Shown here one piece after another: positions 28,687-37,879 of a DNA stretch of 53,307 bases (position 1 is the stretch's first letter; each line of letters begins with the position of its first letter). The translations under genes were made by a program, and so were the position numbers. The stretch is from positions 1-53,307 of the forward strand of contig ONEC01000037.1 of NCBI GenBank assembly GCA_900316715.1. Reading direction: 5' to 3'. Source of the DNA: an uncultured Eubacteriales bacterium. GTDB lineage: Bacteria > Bacillota > Clostridia > Lachnospirales > Lachnospiraceae. The notes beneath the pieces are model-generated. The model made no database searches, had not been told where the DNA came from, and was given only the letters and a program-made list of their open reading frames with translations.

Positions 28687-31068
28687 CTACTCCGTTATAA
28701 GCTCTCTTGTGCTGACTCTCCTTACCTTATACGATGCCATATAACCGAAAACCATATAGCATAGAATACATATCACTCCCGGAATTAGGAAATACATCGG
28801 ATTATAATCAAATACAACGCGATTTATTCCGAACATCGAGAACAGGAACTGGATAACCTTAACCGAAAATAGTCTTGCTAAAACCATTCCTATCACCGTA
28901 CTTAATGTACATACTATAGCGAATCGTGAAGCAAACTGGATACGCAGCTTACGCACAGAGAAACCTATGGCGTGACATACTCCTATGTCCGTTCTTTCCT
29001 GTATAAATACCTTTGTACATACCATCATTACAGTAATAAGTGCAAAGAGAAATGTAAGAGAATATATCATAATCTCAGAGCCGTCTGCTGCAAGATAAAA
29101 CATTTTTCCTGTTTCTCCCAGGAAAGACTCACGGTCAACAGCTTTAATACTTACCTCTTCTTCACCGTAAAGAGATTTTACCTCTTCAACTATTTTTTCT
29201 TTATAAGAAGAATCTTCAACATTGAACTTAAAGTGGCTCATATAGTGATTTATCGAATCCCCCTGATCGCACAGCCTTCTGAAGCCATCCAGCGTCATAC
29301 TCGACATATCACCAAGATTATGCATGGTCTGGAAAATACCGACAACCGTATATTCGCTGCTCTTATCTTTAAAACCTACAGTAACCTTATCACCGACGGT
29401 GACTCCCAGAAGCTCGCAGACGTTTTCTGTAATAGTTATCTCATCATCGTACATAATATCTCTGCCGATATAGCATCTGTCCTGACGAGGATAAGCATCC
29501 AGCATGCAGGCAATCTCTTCTCCATTAATTGATGCAATATAATATGTATTATATCCTCTCTCTTTAATCCCGGTATATTTCTCAGCCACCGACTCAATAT
29601 CCTCGGGAGTGAGATCTGATTCATCAGGAATAGTAAAATCTATATCATACATATATTCGCCCATAGATTCTACAGCTCTGTCTGAGGTGATAAATTCACC
29701 CTCAAGCGTTATGGTTATAACAGCAAATACCAGAAGAATTGTGATAAATATAACGCTCAGATATCTTTTAGGCGCTGAGGTAATTCCTCTCATGCCAAGG
29801 GATGAGTTAAGAAATCTCTTGCTCAGCGGGAATTGGATCATATTTGAAAAATATACATCTTCTCTTCCTCTTGTAATCGCCTTAGCCGGTGAATTATGAG
29901 AGATTTTTCTGGTCACTAAAAATATGAAAATAGTTGTAAATATGATTATTCCAAGTCCGATAAGTATTCCTTTACCGATCGGAACACCCTTTCCCGGTAT
30001 TATCGAAGTAATCGGAACAAAGAACGAACTAAGGATACGCTCCAGCGGAATTGAAAGAAGTATTCCGGTTATAATTCCTAATATTTCAACGATCATATAC
30101 TGACCGATATAGATAAGCTGTATCTTACCATCAGTAAAGCCCTGGCTCTTCATGATTCCAAGGTTTTCATACTCTATATCGATTTCCGTACCTATGCTGT
30201 GAGCCGATATGATAAGGAAAATAAAGAACAGAAATGCAGCAAAGCCCATAGTTACCGATATAATTATATTTATAAAAATCCCGGTATATTTCTCAGATTC
30301 ATTTCGTGGATTTCCTGTCCATGATATATCCCCGATATGGGTTTCACTGTTCACCTCTCGATAAAAGCAGGCATAATCGGTGCTTTCAGTATCCTTTGGA
30401 TATATAAAAACCCCATATCCAAAGAATGAATCCTTACCATCCGTTACCCTTGATTGCTTTAACGTATTATATATCTCATCAAAGTCCTCATCACTGATAA
30501 AAAGAATTTTCATGCCCAGTGATGTGCTTCCGAAAAACGGTTCTTCCACATAACTCTTAACGGTAAATTCTTTTTCGAAGCCCACAAAAGATACAGTAAT
30601 CTTATCACCTATACCAAGATCAAATTCTCTGGTGCAGCCGTTAGACATGTATATTTCGCCCTTCTTCAGCTTCTCTGTTTTACTGCTTTCAAAAAGCTCC
30701 TTCATATCATCCGAACAGCATCTGAGCGTTTCAGGCACCTTTTCAAGTACATAACTGGCTGTAGTATATTTGTCTCCTGCACGCTCTCCTGTAGAAAATA
30801 TTGCTTCCACAGTCCTGACATGATCGACCAGCGGATGATCCTCGACCTTTTCAACCAGGTCTTCAGAATAATCTTTAACATCCAGATACTCAATCACCGT
30901 ACCTTTATCCATATTGTCAAATGCACATTTGAGGGCACTTTCATAATTCTGTTTGATACCGATGGCAGCTGCCACCGTAGACATTATGATCAAAGTAAGC
31001 ATAAAGAAGCCTGCGAAGCTTCCCTTCTTTGATCTAAGGCCCGCTTTAATAAATGTGATAATCTCCAT
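28687..31068 (-). CDS. ABC transporter permease, MacB/FtsX type
   Basis: The 793-residue membrane protein has an N-terminal helix (about 13-37), a large external domain (about 40-255), three helices around 260-390 as an FtsX-like domain, a second external domain (about 450-640) and a final FtsX-like trio (about 660-780). This doubled FtsX layout is typical of BceB/SalY-type exporters or lipoprotein and antimicrobial-peptide resistance permeases. It follows its ATPase by 11 bases and precedes a regulator-kinase pair. Substrate unknown. Confidence 0.9.
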   Translation of the reverse strand: MEIITFIKAGLRSKKGSFAGFFMLTLIIMSTVAAAIGIKQNYESALKCAFDNMDKGTVIEYLDVKDYSEDLVEKVEDHPLVDHVRTVEAIFSTGERAGDKYTTASYVLEKVPETLRCCSDDMKELFESSKTEKLKKGEIYMSNGCTREFDLGIGDKITVSFVGFEKEFTVKSYVEEPFFGSTSLGMKILFISDEDFDEIYNTLKQSRVTDGKDSFFGYGVFIYPKDTESTDYACFYREVNSETHIGDISWTGNPRNESEKYTGIFINIIISVTMGFAAFLFFIFLIISAHSIGTEIDIEYENLGIMKSQGFTDGKIQLIYIGQYMIVEILGIITGILLSIPLERILSSFFVPITSIIPGKGVPIGKGILIGLGIIIFTTIFIFLVTRKISHNSPAKAITRGREDVYFSNMIQFPLSKRFLNSSLGMRGITSAPKRYLSVIFITILLVFAVITITLEGEFITSDRAVESMGEYMYDIDFTIPDESDLTPEDIESVAEKYTGIKERGYNTYYIASINGEEIACMLDAYPRQDRCYIGRDIMYDDEITITENVCELLGVTVGDKVTVGFKDKSSEYTVVGIFQTMHNLGDMSSMTLDGFRRLCDQGDSINHYMSHFKFNVEDSSYKEKIVEEVKSLYGEEEVSIKAVDRESFLGETGKMFYLAADGSEIMIYSLTFLFALITVMMVCTKVFIQERTDIGVCHAIGFSVRKLRIQFASRFAIVCTLSTVIGMVLARLFSVKVIQFLFSMFGINRVVFDYNPMYFLIPGVICILCYMVFGYMASYKVRRVSTRELITE

Positions 31069-31079
31069 CGTATTTCTCC

Positions 31080-31886
31080 TTACCAGTTAAGTGAATCAAG
31101 CCAGGAACTCACCTGACTCTCTCTTGCCCTATCAGTCTGCAGAGGATTACCCTTAGCGTCCTTTTCTCCATATTTAGGAAGGCTGATATCTCCGATTATA
31201 TTTCCGTCTTCAATATATAGGATTCTGTCTCCTCGCAGTGCAGCCTTCTGATCATGGGTTACCATTACTATGCTCTGTCCGTCACGATTGATCTCTGTAA
31301 GAAGATCAAGCACCTCAATAGTATTTTTCTTATTAAGGGCTCCCGTAGGTTCATCCGCAAAGAGAAGTTCAGGTTTATTTATCACAGCTCTTGCTATGGC
31401 GCATCTCTGCTGCTGTCCTCCTGAAACTCTTACCGGTATATGATCCATAACATCTTCAAGATTCATTCGCTTAAGCAGTTCTGTAGCACGCTGTCTGGTC
31501 TCAGCAGCCGAAACATTCTTATTCAGATAACCGGTAACGGCTACATTTTCAAAAAGAGTAAGATTACTGATGAGATGCATCTGCTGAAATACAAAACCGA
31601 AATCCTGAATCCTTAGTCCTGTAAGCTTTTTCTCAGGAACAGACGCAACATCGATTGTCTCTCCCGATTTATTGTTATACATAATGCTTCCTGATGTTGC
31701 TCTATCCATGCCGCTGAGTGCATACAGAAGTGTGGACTTGCCGGAACCGGAAGAACCCATAATAACTGTGAAGTCTCCCTTATAGATATCAATATCGAGA
31801 CCTGACAGAACATGCACCTGTTCTCCGTTATTAGCAAATGTTTTCTGTACACCTGTTGCACTGATAATCTTATCTTTCATGGTCAT
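31080..31886 (-). CDS. ABC transporter ATPase, MacB/LolD type
   Basis: The 268-residue ATPase has Walker A GSSGSGKST, Q-loop VFQQMHLI, signature VSGGQQQR, Walker B LLFADEPTGALN and the H-loop MVTHD, typical of the MacB/LolD family that pairs with FtsX-type permeases. It is the first gene of the operon. Upstream, a 15-base palindrome sits where a -35 would be, which suggests control by the co-encoded regulator. Confidence 0.95.
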   Translation of the reverse strand: MTMKDKIISATGVQKTFANNGEQVHVLSGLDIDIYKGDFTVIMGSSGSGKSTLLYALSGMDRATSGSIMYNNKSGETIDVASVPEKKLTGLRIQDFGFVFQQMHLISNLTLFENVAVTGYLNKNVSAAETRQRATELLKRMNLEDVMDHIPVRVSGGQQQRCAIARAVINKPELLFADEPTGALNKKNTIEVLDLLTEINRDGQSIVMVTHDQKAALRGDRILYIEDGNIIGDISLPKYGEKDAKGNPLQTDRARESQVSSWLDSLNW

Positions 31887-31926
31887 CTCCTTAACTACGC
31901 ATGACTATACGTTTCCTTATGCTCCC

Positions 31927-31959
31927 ATAATACTACTTCACATATTAAGGAGTCCTTAA
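31927..31959 (-). promoter_or_regulatory. Candidate regulated promoter with palindromic operator for the ABC-two-component operon
   Basis: The odd palindrome TTAAGGAGTCCTTAA (31945-31959; seven-base arms, one central base) lies on the minus strand upstream of a TATTAT -10 (31927-31932). The -35 position holds no consensus hexamer and falls inside the palindrome. This is the layout expected of an activator-dependent promoter, plausibly bound by the regulator at 27907-28584. Confidence 0.5.
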
Positions 31960-31965
31960 GAACTT

Positions 31966-31994
31966 AAAAAAGGCTGAGCACTAAGTACTCAGCC
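31966..31994 (-). terminator. Intrinsic terminator after the pyruvyl transferase-family gene
   Basis: On the minus strand GGCTGAG and CTCAGCC arms (extended by TAC/GTG-type partial pairs) form a hairpin followed by six T residues, about 22 bases past the stop of the upstream gene. Confidence 0.9.
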
Positions 31995-32016
31995 CTTATA
32001 CTTCTATATTTTATTA

Positions 32017-33160
32017 TTACCATTTCAGCTCGTCGAATATTTCGAAGCAGCTCTTCTCCTGTAAGTTTATCATACGAGTCTGAATTCTTGTCTTTGCAAC
32101 ATCCGGATCTTTAATATAATCATTCAGAGCATCAACAACGTCATAACTATTGAACTCTTCTGTAAGTACATCAAAGCAGAACTTCTCCTGTCCAAGGAGC
32201 TCTGCCAGTTCAGTAAACTTAGCTCCTGATCCGAGAAGCAGTACCGGAATATAGTTTCTGTATGCCTGAACACAGTTTGTATAATGTGAAGATATAACAA
32301 ACTCAAACTTCTTTATAAACATACCAAATTCAACGCAGTCCAGTTCCTTCTCTACCAGATGAATATTCTCAAAATGTCTGAAAGCGTTGGCTAATTCCTT
32401 GCATATCTCCATATCTGAAGAAGCCTGACAAACAATATAAACTTCCTTTCTTGCAGCCTTCAGAGATTCAAATATTCTCTTATACATCTCTAAAGAGCGA
32501 TCATTGTACTTCTTATTGAAGCATTCAACGTTAGGAATGATGGCAACATTTTCACCATCTGACACTTCCGGAATATCCGGCTTATAGAATCTTGAACATA
32601 CATTTGGAAGTTCGAAATTATCATCAATTAAGAGCATATCATTTGCACGTCTCAGATTATCAAGACCAAAATAGCCCATCATCTCATCATATCCAAATTG
32701 ATCACGGCAGAAGATAACCTTTGGATAGAACAGAATATCCTTTATATCTCCCATAATATACATACTGTCTACATCGAAATTAAATGGTCCAAATGATTGA
32801 GGCATGATAACCATTGGTATCTTATACTTTTTAGCTATTTTTATATTATTAATATAATATTCAATTTCAGCTAAGGTTTTCTTATCTGACAGAGTCTGTT
32901 CACTGACATCAACTATCAGATCCATCTGAGATACTATATCGGAGATGTCCTTGTCTCCAGGTGAACTATCATCCTTCTTTTTGAATATCTTTGTAATACT
33001 GGTCAAGATATAATGAACCATCCAACTGCTCATCATTATGTGCATAATAAACTTCGCAGTCACTATATCGTTTTCTAAGCTCATCGATGACAACATAAAG
33101 TTTGGCTTGAGATCCCTTATCATCGAAGTTTGCACCTACGATCATTATCTTCTTACCCAT
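32017..33160 (-). pseudogene. Polysaccharide pyruvyl transferase-family protein, frameshifted
   Basis: The family transfers pyruvate ketals onto surface polysaccharides or has related roles; the donor is phosphoenolpyruvate. From the ATG at 33160 (AAAGGGG upstream) the frame reads MGKKIMIVGANFDDKGSQA and continues to about residue 60, then stops at 32969. A second frame continues with MDLIVDVS, IPMVIMPQSFGPFN, CRDQFG and later VISSHYTNCVQAYRN, and ends at 32017. By memory of family members, MDLIVDVS usually lies some 35 residues further from the N-terminus. A deletion of about a hundred bases with frame change is therefore more likely than a single-base slip. It has its own promoter and terminator and no glycan-synthesis neighbours. 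Confidence 0.8.
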
Positions 33161-33243
33161 CACTTTTACCCCTTTATTATATATCATTCTAGATAGCCCA
33201 TGTCCCGTAAAGCATAAGAGAACACGTAACTCACGTTAAATAC

Positions 33244-33273
33244 ATTGTACAACAAATGAGTCGCTCAAGACAA
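33244..33273 (-). promoter_or_regulatory. Candidate promoter of the pyruvyl transferase-family gene
   Basis: On the minus strand TTGTCT (33268-33273) and TACAAT (33244-33249) are 18 bases apart, in the only sizeable gap upstream of the gene. The leader is about 75 bases. Confidence 0.55.
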
Positions 33274-33303
33274 ATACTTTTGTGCAAAAATTATAAAAAG
33301 TAT

Positions 33304-33336
33304 TAAAAAGAGGACCGGGCAGTCAACCCGGTCCTC
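33304..33336 (-). terminator. Intrinsic terminator ending the uronate-utilisation operon
   Basis: A ten-base-pair stem GAGGACCGGG/CCCGGTCCTC with a seven-base loop is followed by five T residues on the minus strand, about 40 bases after the discoidin-like gene. Confidence 0.93.
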
Positions 33337-33376
33337 AAATGGCGTAGTGCAAATGTTGGTAAATATCATAATAATC

Positions 33377-34162
33377 TTATCCGATTCCGTACACTTCTAT
33401 CTGTGTAAGTGCAGGGAACGGAGACGGATCGTCGGCTTTAATGAGTTTACTCAGAGTAAGCCAGCTGATCTTTTTCTTTTCTATCTCTATAACATGCGGT
33501 TTTATGCTCTTCTCAAGCTTCTGTACCAGTTCGGTACCGTCGGAAAATGTGATAGTCACTTCTTTCCACCAGCTGTCATGAGGAAAATCCGCTCTTGTAT
33601 ATAATACGATCTTATCTATCTCAACTTCTCTTCCGAAATCAAGTTTCATTTCAGCATCCGGATTTCTGTTGATTCCCCAGGATTCATACGGCCATTCACC
33701 ATGTGACAGATTTGCACATACTCCGTCTATGGCATTTCTTGCCGCAAATACGGACTCGCCTCTGGTCTCGACATTTGCCGTAGCATGAGGATAACAGTTG
33801 GTATCTCCGTGCTGATCGCAGACATTAAGTGCGAGATTACGATAAGACTGTATCTCGTCTTCTCTTGCAACACGTGCATAAAGATAATGTCTGTTTCCGG
33901 AAAATACCTTTGGCGAATAACATATCCTCTTCTCACCGAAAGGTACATAATAGGATACATTTCCGGTCACATAACAGAACGCTTCCCCAAGTGCATCATC
34001 AACCTGAAGAAAAACATATAAGTTCTCACCCGAAGTCTCGAGAACTATTCTGTCCCCTTCCTTATATTCTGCCGTACAAACAAGATTTACAAAATCTTCT
34101 CCATGGCTGACACATATTGTTTTATCATTTTTATCAAGAACTTTTAAAGTAAGCATATTCAT
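33377..34162 (-). CDS. Discoidin-like (F5/8 type C) domain protein, function unknown
   Basis: This 261-residue protein has no signal peptide. The N-terminal half is a beta-rich domain of unknown type. The C-terminal half (about 125-258) resembles an F5/8 type C or CBM32-like fold: AARNAIDGVCANLSHGEWPYESWG, a MKLDFGREVEIDKIVLYTRAD strand and a closing LTQIEVYG. Such domains bind sugars, but here the protein seems cytoplasmic, which is unusual for a binding module. It is the last gene of the importer-GH88-DUF2264-DUF624 operon and starts four bases after the DUF624 gene. Confidence 0.75.
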   Translation of the reverse strand: MNMLTLKVLDKNDKTICVSHGEDFVNLVCTAEYKEGDRIVLETSGENLYVFLQVDDALGEAFCYVTGNVSYYVPFGEKRICYSPKVFSGNRHYLYARVAREDEIQSYRNLALNVCDQHGDTNCYPHATANVETRGESVFAARNAIDGVCANLSHGEWPYESWGINRNPDAEMKLDFGREVEIDKIVLYTRADFPHDSWWKEVTITFSDGTELVQKLEKSIKPHVIEIEKKKISWLTLSKLIKADDPSPFPALTQIEVYGIG

Positions 34163-34166
34163 ATAT

Positions 34167-34883
34167 CTATCCTTCTTTCATACTGTCTGAAACTGTATCT
34201 TCTTCATTCACTTCTTCAGTCATTGCTTCAGTTACTTCTTCAGTCAACTCTCCTGTCGGATCATCCTCATCCTTCAGATTCCATCCGTATTTCGGAAAGA
34301 TGATCTTACTTAAGATAATACTGTTGGCAAATGCTATCCCGCCCGGTGCAAGGAACAGAAGCGGCCAGAACACAAATATCGATGCCGCAGCGACACATAC
34401 CAGGGTAACTGTCATAAGAAGCACCCATGAGAAATGCTTAATACATACCATAAATGTCATGGCAAAAAGATTCCCCAGTCCCGTACTCAGTCTTGCATTA
34501 AGAGCAAAGATAACCGTAAAAAACATCAGATACAGAAACGCAAATATCAGAAGTGACCACAAAAGAGTAAGCGCCACCTGAGATCCGACCTTCTGATACA
34601 TATAAATGGAAAATGACATGATCCCGCCTACAACTCCGAGGACTATCCAAATAATCGTGGACTGCGAGAAGCTTTCCTTAAACCCTTTTAGAAAGGTCTT
34701 AAACAAATAACCTTCCTTATTCTCCGCAATCTTAAGAGTTGTATAATACAGTGCACTTGTAGATGCTCCGATGGTCACTATCGGAAGGCTGAAAATAAGC
34801 CAGAAAAATGACAGGATAAGTGCATCCGCCACCTTTCCCAACATAGTCCATATCGGATTATCATACGCAAACAGTTTAGACAT
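34167..34883 (-). CDS. DUF624 (YesL-like) membrane protein
   Basis: The protein has four or five membrane helices and the recognisable start MSKLFAYDNPIWTMLGKVADALILSFFW with LPIVTIGASTSALYY, matching the YesL/DUF624 family. YesL genes accompany CUT1 sugar importers and YesM/YesN pairs in pectin and other polysaccharide loci; their role is unknown. The C-terminal 40 residues are rich in Glu and Thr (EEVTEAMTEEVNEED). The start is the second ATG, eight bases after AAGGATGG. Confidence 0.88.
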   Translation of the reverse strand: MSKLFAYDNPIWTMLGKVADALILSFFWLIFSLPIVTIGASTSALYYTTLKIAENKEGYLFKTFLKGFKESFSQSTIIWIVLGVVGGIMSFSIYMYQKVGSQVALTLLWSLLIFAFLYLMFFTVIFALNARLSTGLGNLFAMTFMVCIKHFSWVLLMTVTLVCVAAASIFVFWPLLFLAPGGIAFANSIILSKIIFPKYGWNLKDEDDPTGELTEEVTEAMTEEVNEEDTVSDSMKEG

Positions 34884-34898
34884 GATCAGTACCATCCT

Positions 34899-36620
34899 TT
34901 ATCTGGAAACACATTCTGCCGAAACAACGGTTTTAATAACATTTGTACCCTTTCTAATATGATAACATACCGCAGGTATCCGTGTCATCGGATAAAGCAG
35001 ATTGGTATTCGGATCCGCGTTTATTACCGTTCCTTCGCCTGTCTCATCCGCGGATCTGACTTCACAATAAGCAAAACGATTTTCTACTCTCGCCCCGGAC
35101 TTATCCTGAATCTCCTTCTCCCCGTCTACGTCTATCTGTACAGAGAATCCGCAGTCATAAGCCACACATTCTCTGCCACTTATAACAGTATGCTCTCTGA
35201 TATGTCCCGTTTCCGTAGGGATTATCCTTGTTCTGACCTTAATACCCTCGTAAGGAACCCAGGATGAATCGACCTCCGTATCGCTTACAGTGAACTCATC
35301 ACACACTCTTCTTGTGTAAACATATCCGTTTATATAGAAAGCCAGCATGGAATCGGGAGACGCTTCATGTATCTCACAGGTTGACTTGGCAACGCTGAAG
35401 CCGAAGTAAGTATCATAAGCAAATTTACCGTACTTTGCCGGAGTCTGCCCATGTCCTGCCGGGCTGTATTTACCGGGAACAAAGGCGGTAACATGTCCCG
35501 GATATCTGTGGATCAGCATATCCGCATGTATAAGAGCCTTTTGTTCATCCAGCTTCGGAAGAGGCTCTGCTTCCGCACTCCAGAAAGGATGATCATCCGG
35601 AAGCATAAGAAAAGCAAATGTCTTCATAGCCCAGTACGGAGAACCGGGACCGTTATATCTCTCGCCCATTACAAGATTCGGATATCCGTATCCTATGGTC
35701 AAAATGTCATCCCTGTCAAATATAGGCCTCCTCAGCCAGTCACAGAGATGCCTTACTATAAGTCCCTTTATAACCCCGACAGGGAATGGCTCTATTCCCG
35801 CCATAAGGCATGCGGAGAAGAAACTCACCTGTGAAAATCTGTAAGTAAGCGATCTTCCGTAAGGAAGAGATGCTCCGCTCTCATCAAACCAATATATAAA
35901 TTCCTTTGCAAAGAGCATAGCTCTTTCCTTATAGATCTCACATCTTTCATGGTCTTCTTCATTCATAACCCGGACATAGAAAAGACTGTAGAAATGTATG
36001 GCAAAGGATATATAATAATCCTTCTGGCCGGAATCTCCGTCCTGATACCATCCGTCTCCGAGATAAAAGGAGTCCACCCCATCCAGATATCTCTTCAGCT
36101 TATCTTCGTCATATCTACATCCGAGTTTTTTAAGAGCAATATTTACCAATACGGCAAACATTACCCAATTACATACAGGGAGTTCATATTTATTGATCTC
36201 ATACAGCCAATCAGCCAGATTGGATTTTTCCTTATCCGTAAGCGGATCCCACAGTATTTGGGGAGTCAGTATGAGGCCGTACGCCATTGCAGCCATTTCA
36301 ACAAATCTCTGGTCAAATGCATGGCACAGCCCCCAATATTCTTTGCCTGCCGGATCCGTTCCCGCTGTAAATCCCTGTCTGTAATATTCTTCAAATGTTT
36401 TATGGTGTCCGCCGCCTGCCCAGAAAGGAACCAGCCCCCATAACGGTCTCGAAAAAGCTTCGAATCTTATGGTTTTCTGCGGGTATGTGGTTGCTGTCAC
36501 ACCAAGATCTATACCTGCTTTTTCCTCGGTAAAATGCTCTATCAGAGGCTCAAGCACAGACATCATAAGGCCTCTGAAATCATCTTTAGTTCTTAAATTG
36601 TCTTTATTATATGTCTTCAT
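34899..36620 (-). CDS. DUF2264 family protein, probable uronate-active glycoside enzyme
   Basis: About 573 residues with no signal peptide, so cytoplasmic. The N-terminal half (about 1-370) shows DUF2264 features: TIRFEAFSRPLWGLVPFWAGGG, NWVMFAVLVNIALKKLG and GDGWYQDGDSGQKDYYISFAIHFY, consistent with an (alpha/alpha)-barrel. A beta-rich C-terminal part follows. From memory, some DUF2264 proteins have been placed with beta-glucuronidases of family GH154; I cannot confirm this one. Sitting between a GH88 gene and a YesL-like gene, it plausibly trims uronic-acid oligosaccharides. The start is an ATG ten bases after GAGG. Confidence 0.82.
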   Translation of the reverse strand: MKTYNKDNLRTKDDFRGLMMSVLEPLIEHFTEEKAGIDLGVTATTYPQKTIRFEAFSRPLWGLVPFWAGGGHHKTFEEYYRQGFTAGTDPAGKEYWGLCHAFDQRFVEMAAMAYGLILTPQILWDPLTDKEKSNLADWLYEINKYELPVCNWVMFAVLVNIALKKLGCRYDEDKLKRYLDGVDSFYLGDGWYQDGDSGQKDYYISFAIHFYSLFYVRVMNEEDHERCEIYKERAMLFAKEFIYWFDESGASLPYGRSLTYRFSQVSFFSACLMAGIEPFPVGVIKGLIVRHLCDWLRRPIFDRDDILTIGYGYPNLVMGERYNGPGSPYWAMKTFAFLMLPDDHPFWSAEAEPLPKLDEQKALIHADMLIHRYPGHVTAFVPGKYSPAGHGQTPAKYGKFAYDTYFGFSVAKSTCEIHEASPDSMLAFYINGYVYTRRVCDEFTVSDTEVDSSWVPYEGIKVRTRIIPTETGHIREHTVISGRECVAYDCGFSVQIDVDGEKEIQDKSGARVENRFAYCEVRSADETGEGTVINADPNTNLLYPMTRIPAVCYHIRKGTNVIKTVVSAECVSR

Positions 36621-36637
36621 AAAACACGAACCTCGTC

Positions 36638-37816
36638 CTACCAATAAAGTTCCCAGTCTTTAATCAATCTCGTAAGCGCTTCCATATAGAAATAATCTCC
36701 CCAGGAATTGCATTCATCCACTCCGTAATGATTGCAGGTATTATAAGGAGAATGATTCGAATATGTACTGTGAAGCACAAGTCCGTTAGACTGCTTCGGA
36801 TCTTTAACGGCATAATTGTCATAAAGAGATTTCATAATCTGCATTGCGTATTTCTTATATACGGCACCCTCTTCTTCGCTTATATACTTGATCATCTCCA
36901 GCATACCACATGCCGCAATGGATCCCGAAGATGAATCCCTCGGCTGATCGTCTCCGTCCGTAAATTCCAGATCCCAGAACGGAATCATATCCTTTGGAAG
37001 ATGTGTCATAAAGTACTCGGTAACACCCTTGAAAAGCTCTATATACTCTTTTCTTCCCGTATATTTATAAGCCAACGCCGTACCGTATATACCCCAGGCC
37101 TGTCCTCTCGCCCAGGCAGAACCGTCTCTGTATCCCTGACAGGTAGCACCGTGATCAGGTTCACCTGTCTCCATATTAAAGAAAAATGTATGCCAGGTCG
37201 AAAAGTCTTCTCTGATGACATTCTTAACGGCAGTATGAATATGCTTTTCGGCAATGTCTCTGTACTTTGTATCTCCCGTTTCTTCCGATGCCCAGTAGAG
37301 AAGCGGCAGATTAAGAAGACAATCTATGATGAGCCTGTAATTCTCCGGTGCATTCATAGGCCCCCAGGCCTGTATAAATTCACCTATCGGATGATATCTG
37401 GATATTAACTGATCTGCCGCAAGGACAGCCGCCTTTTTAGCCTTCTCGCTTCCCGTCAGTTTATATGCCGCAACGCATGACGGTGAGTATAAGAAACCCA
37501 TATCATGATGGTCCACCTCTATCTTATTCTCAATTCTGTCAAGAAAGCTGTCTACCTGTATGAGAGCCGCATCCTTCAGACAACCGGCATCCGTAATCAT
37601 TCTGTCCTTTGCCCATTCATAAGAAAGCCATATTTCACCCGTCCAGAACCCTGTTGTCCAATAGTCATTGTCTATCGGCTTATAGAACCCGTTTTCACTG
37701 TAGGCTTTCTGAAATTTATATGTAAAGTCCTTCAGATTTCCGACCACCTGATGTTCGCAAAAATCAAGTGCTTTCTTTATCTCTTCATCACTTATAACAG
37801 GCATATCATCAAACAT
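36638..37816 (-). CDS. Unsaturated glucuronyl hydrolase (GH88)
   Basis: GH88 enzymes hydrolyse the unsaturated uronic acid left at the non-reducing end by polysaccharide lyases, giving 4-deoxy-5-keto-uronate. The 392-residue protein lacks a signal peptide and has family motifs NDYWTTGFWTGEIWLSYE, HHDMGFLYSPS (Asp105), IIDCLLNLPLLYW (Asp165), GYRDGSAWARGQAWG, PRDSSSGSIAACG and the C-terminal CNHYGVDECNSWGDYFY. The two aspartates are spaced 60 apart, matching the catalytic pair of Bacillus UGL. GGAGGG precedes the ATG at six bases. Glycosaminoglycan fragments are the usual substrates; gellan- or xanthan-type fragments are possible. Confidence 0.93.
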   Translation of the reverse strand: MFDDMPVISDEEIKKALDFCEHQVVGNLKDFTYKFQKAYSENGFYKPIDNDYWTTGFWTGEIWLSYEWAKDRMITDAGCLKDAALIQVDSFLDRIENKIEVDHHDMGFLYSPSCVAAYKLTGSEKAKKAAVLAADQLISRYHPIGEFIQAWGPMNAPENYRLIIDCLLNLPLLYWASEETGDTKYRDIAEKHIHTAVKNVIREDFSTWHTFFFNMETGEPDHGATCQGYRDGSAWARGQAWGIYGTALAYKYTGRKEYIELFKGVTEYFMTHLPKDMIPFWDLEFTDGDDQPRDSSSGSIAACGMLEMIKYISEEEGAVYKKYAMQIMKSLYDNYAVKDPKQSNGLVLHSTYSNHSPYNTCNHYGVDECNSWGDYFYMEALTRLIKDWELYW

Positions 37817-37845
37817 ATCTATCCCTCCAGATATCTGTTATGTTA

Positions 37846-37875
37846 TAAAAAGGGGCTGTCTTGAAACAGCCCCTT
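37846..37875 (-). terminator. Internal terminator between the importer and the GH88 gene
   Basis: A ten-base-pair stem AAGGGGCTGT/ACAGCCCCTT with a six-base loop and a T-rich tail lies right after the second permease stop. It would lower expression of the enzymes relative to the importer. Confidence 0.85.
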
Positions 37876-37879
37876 ATAA

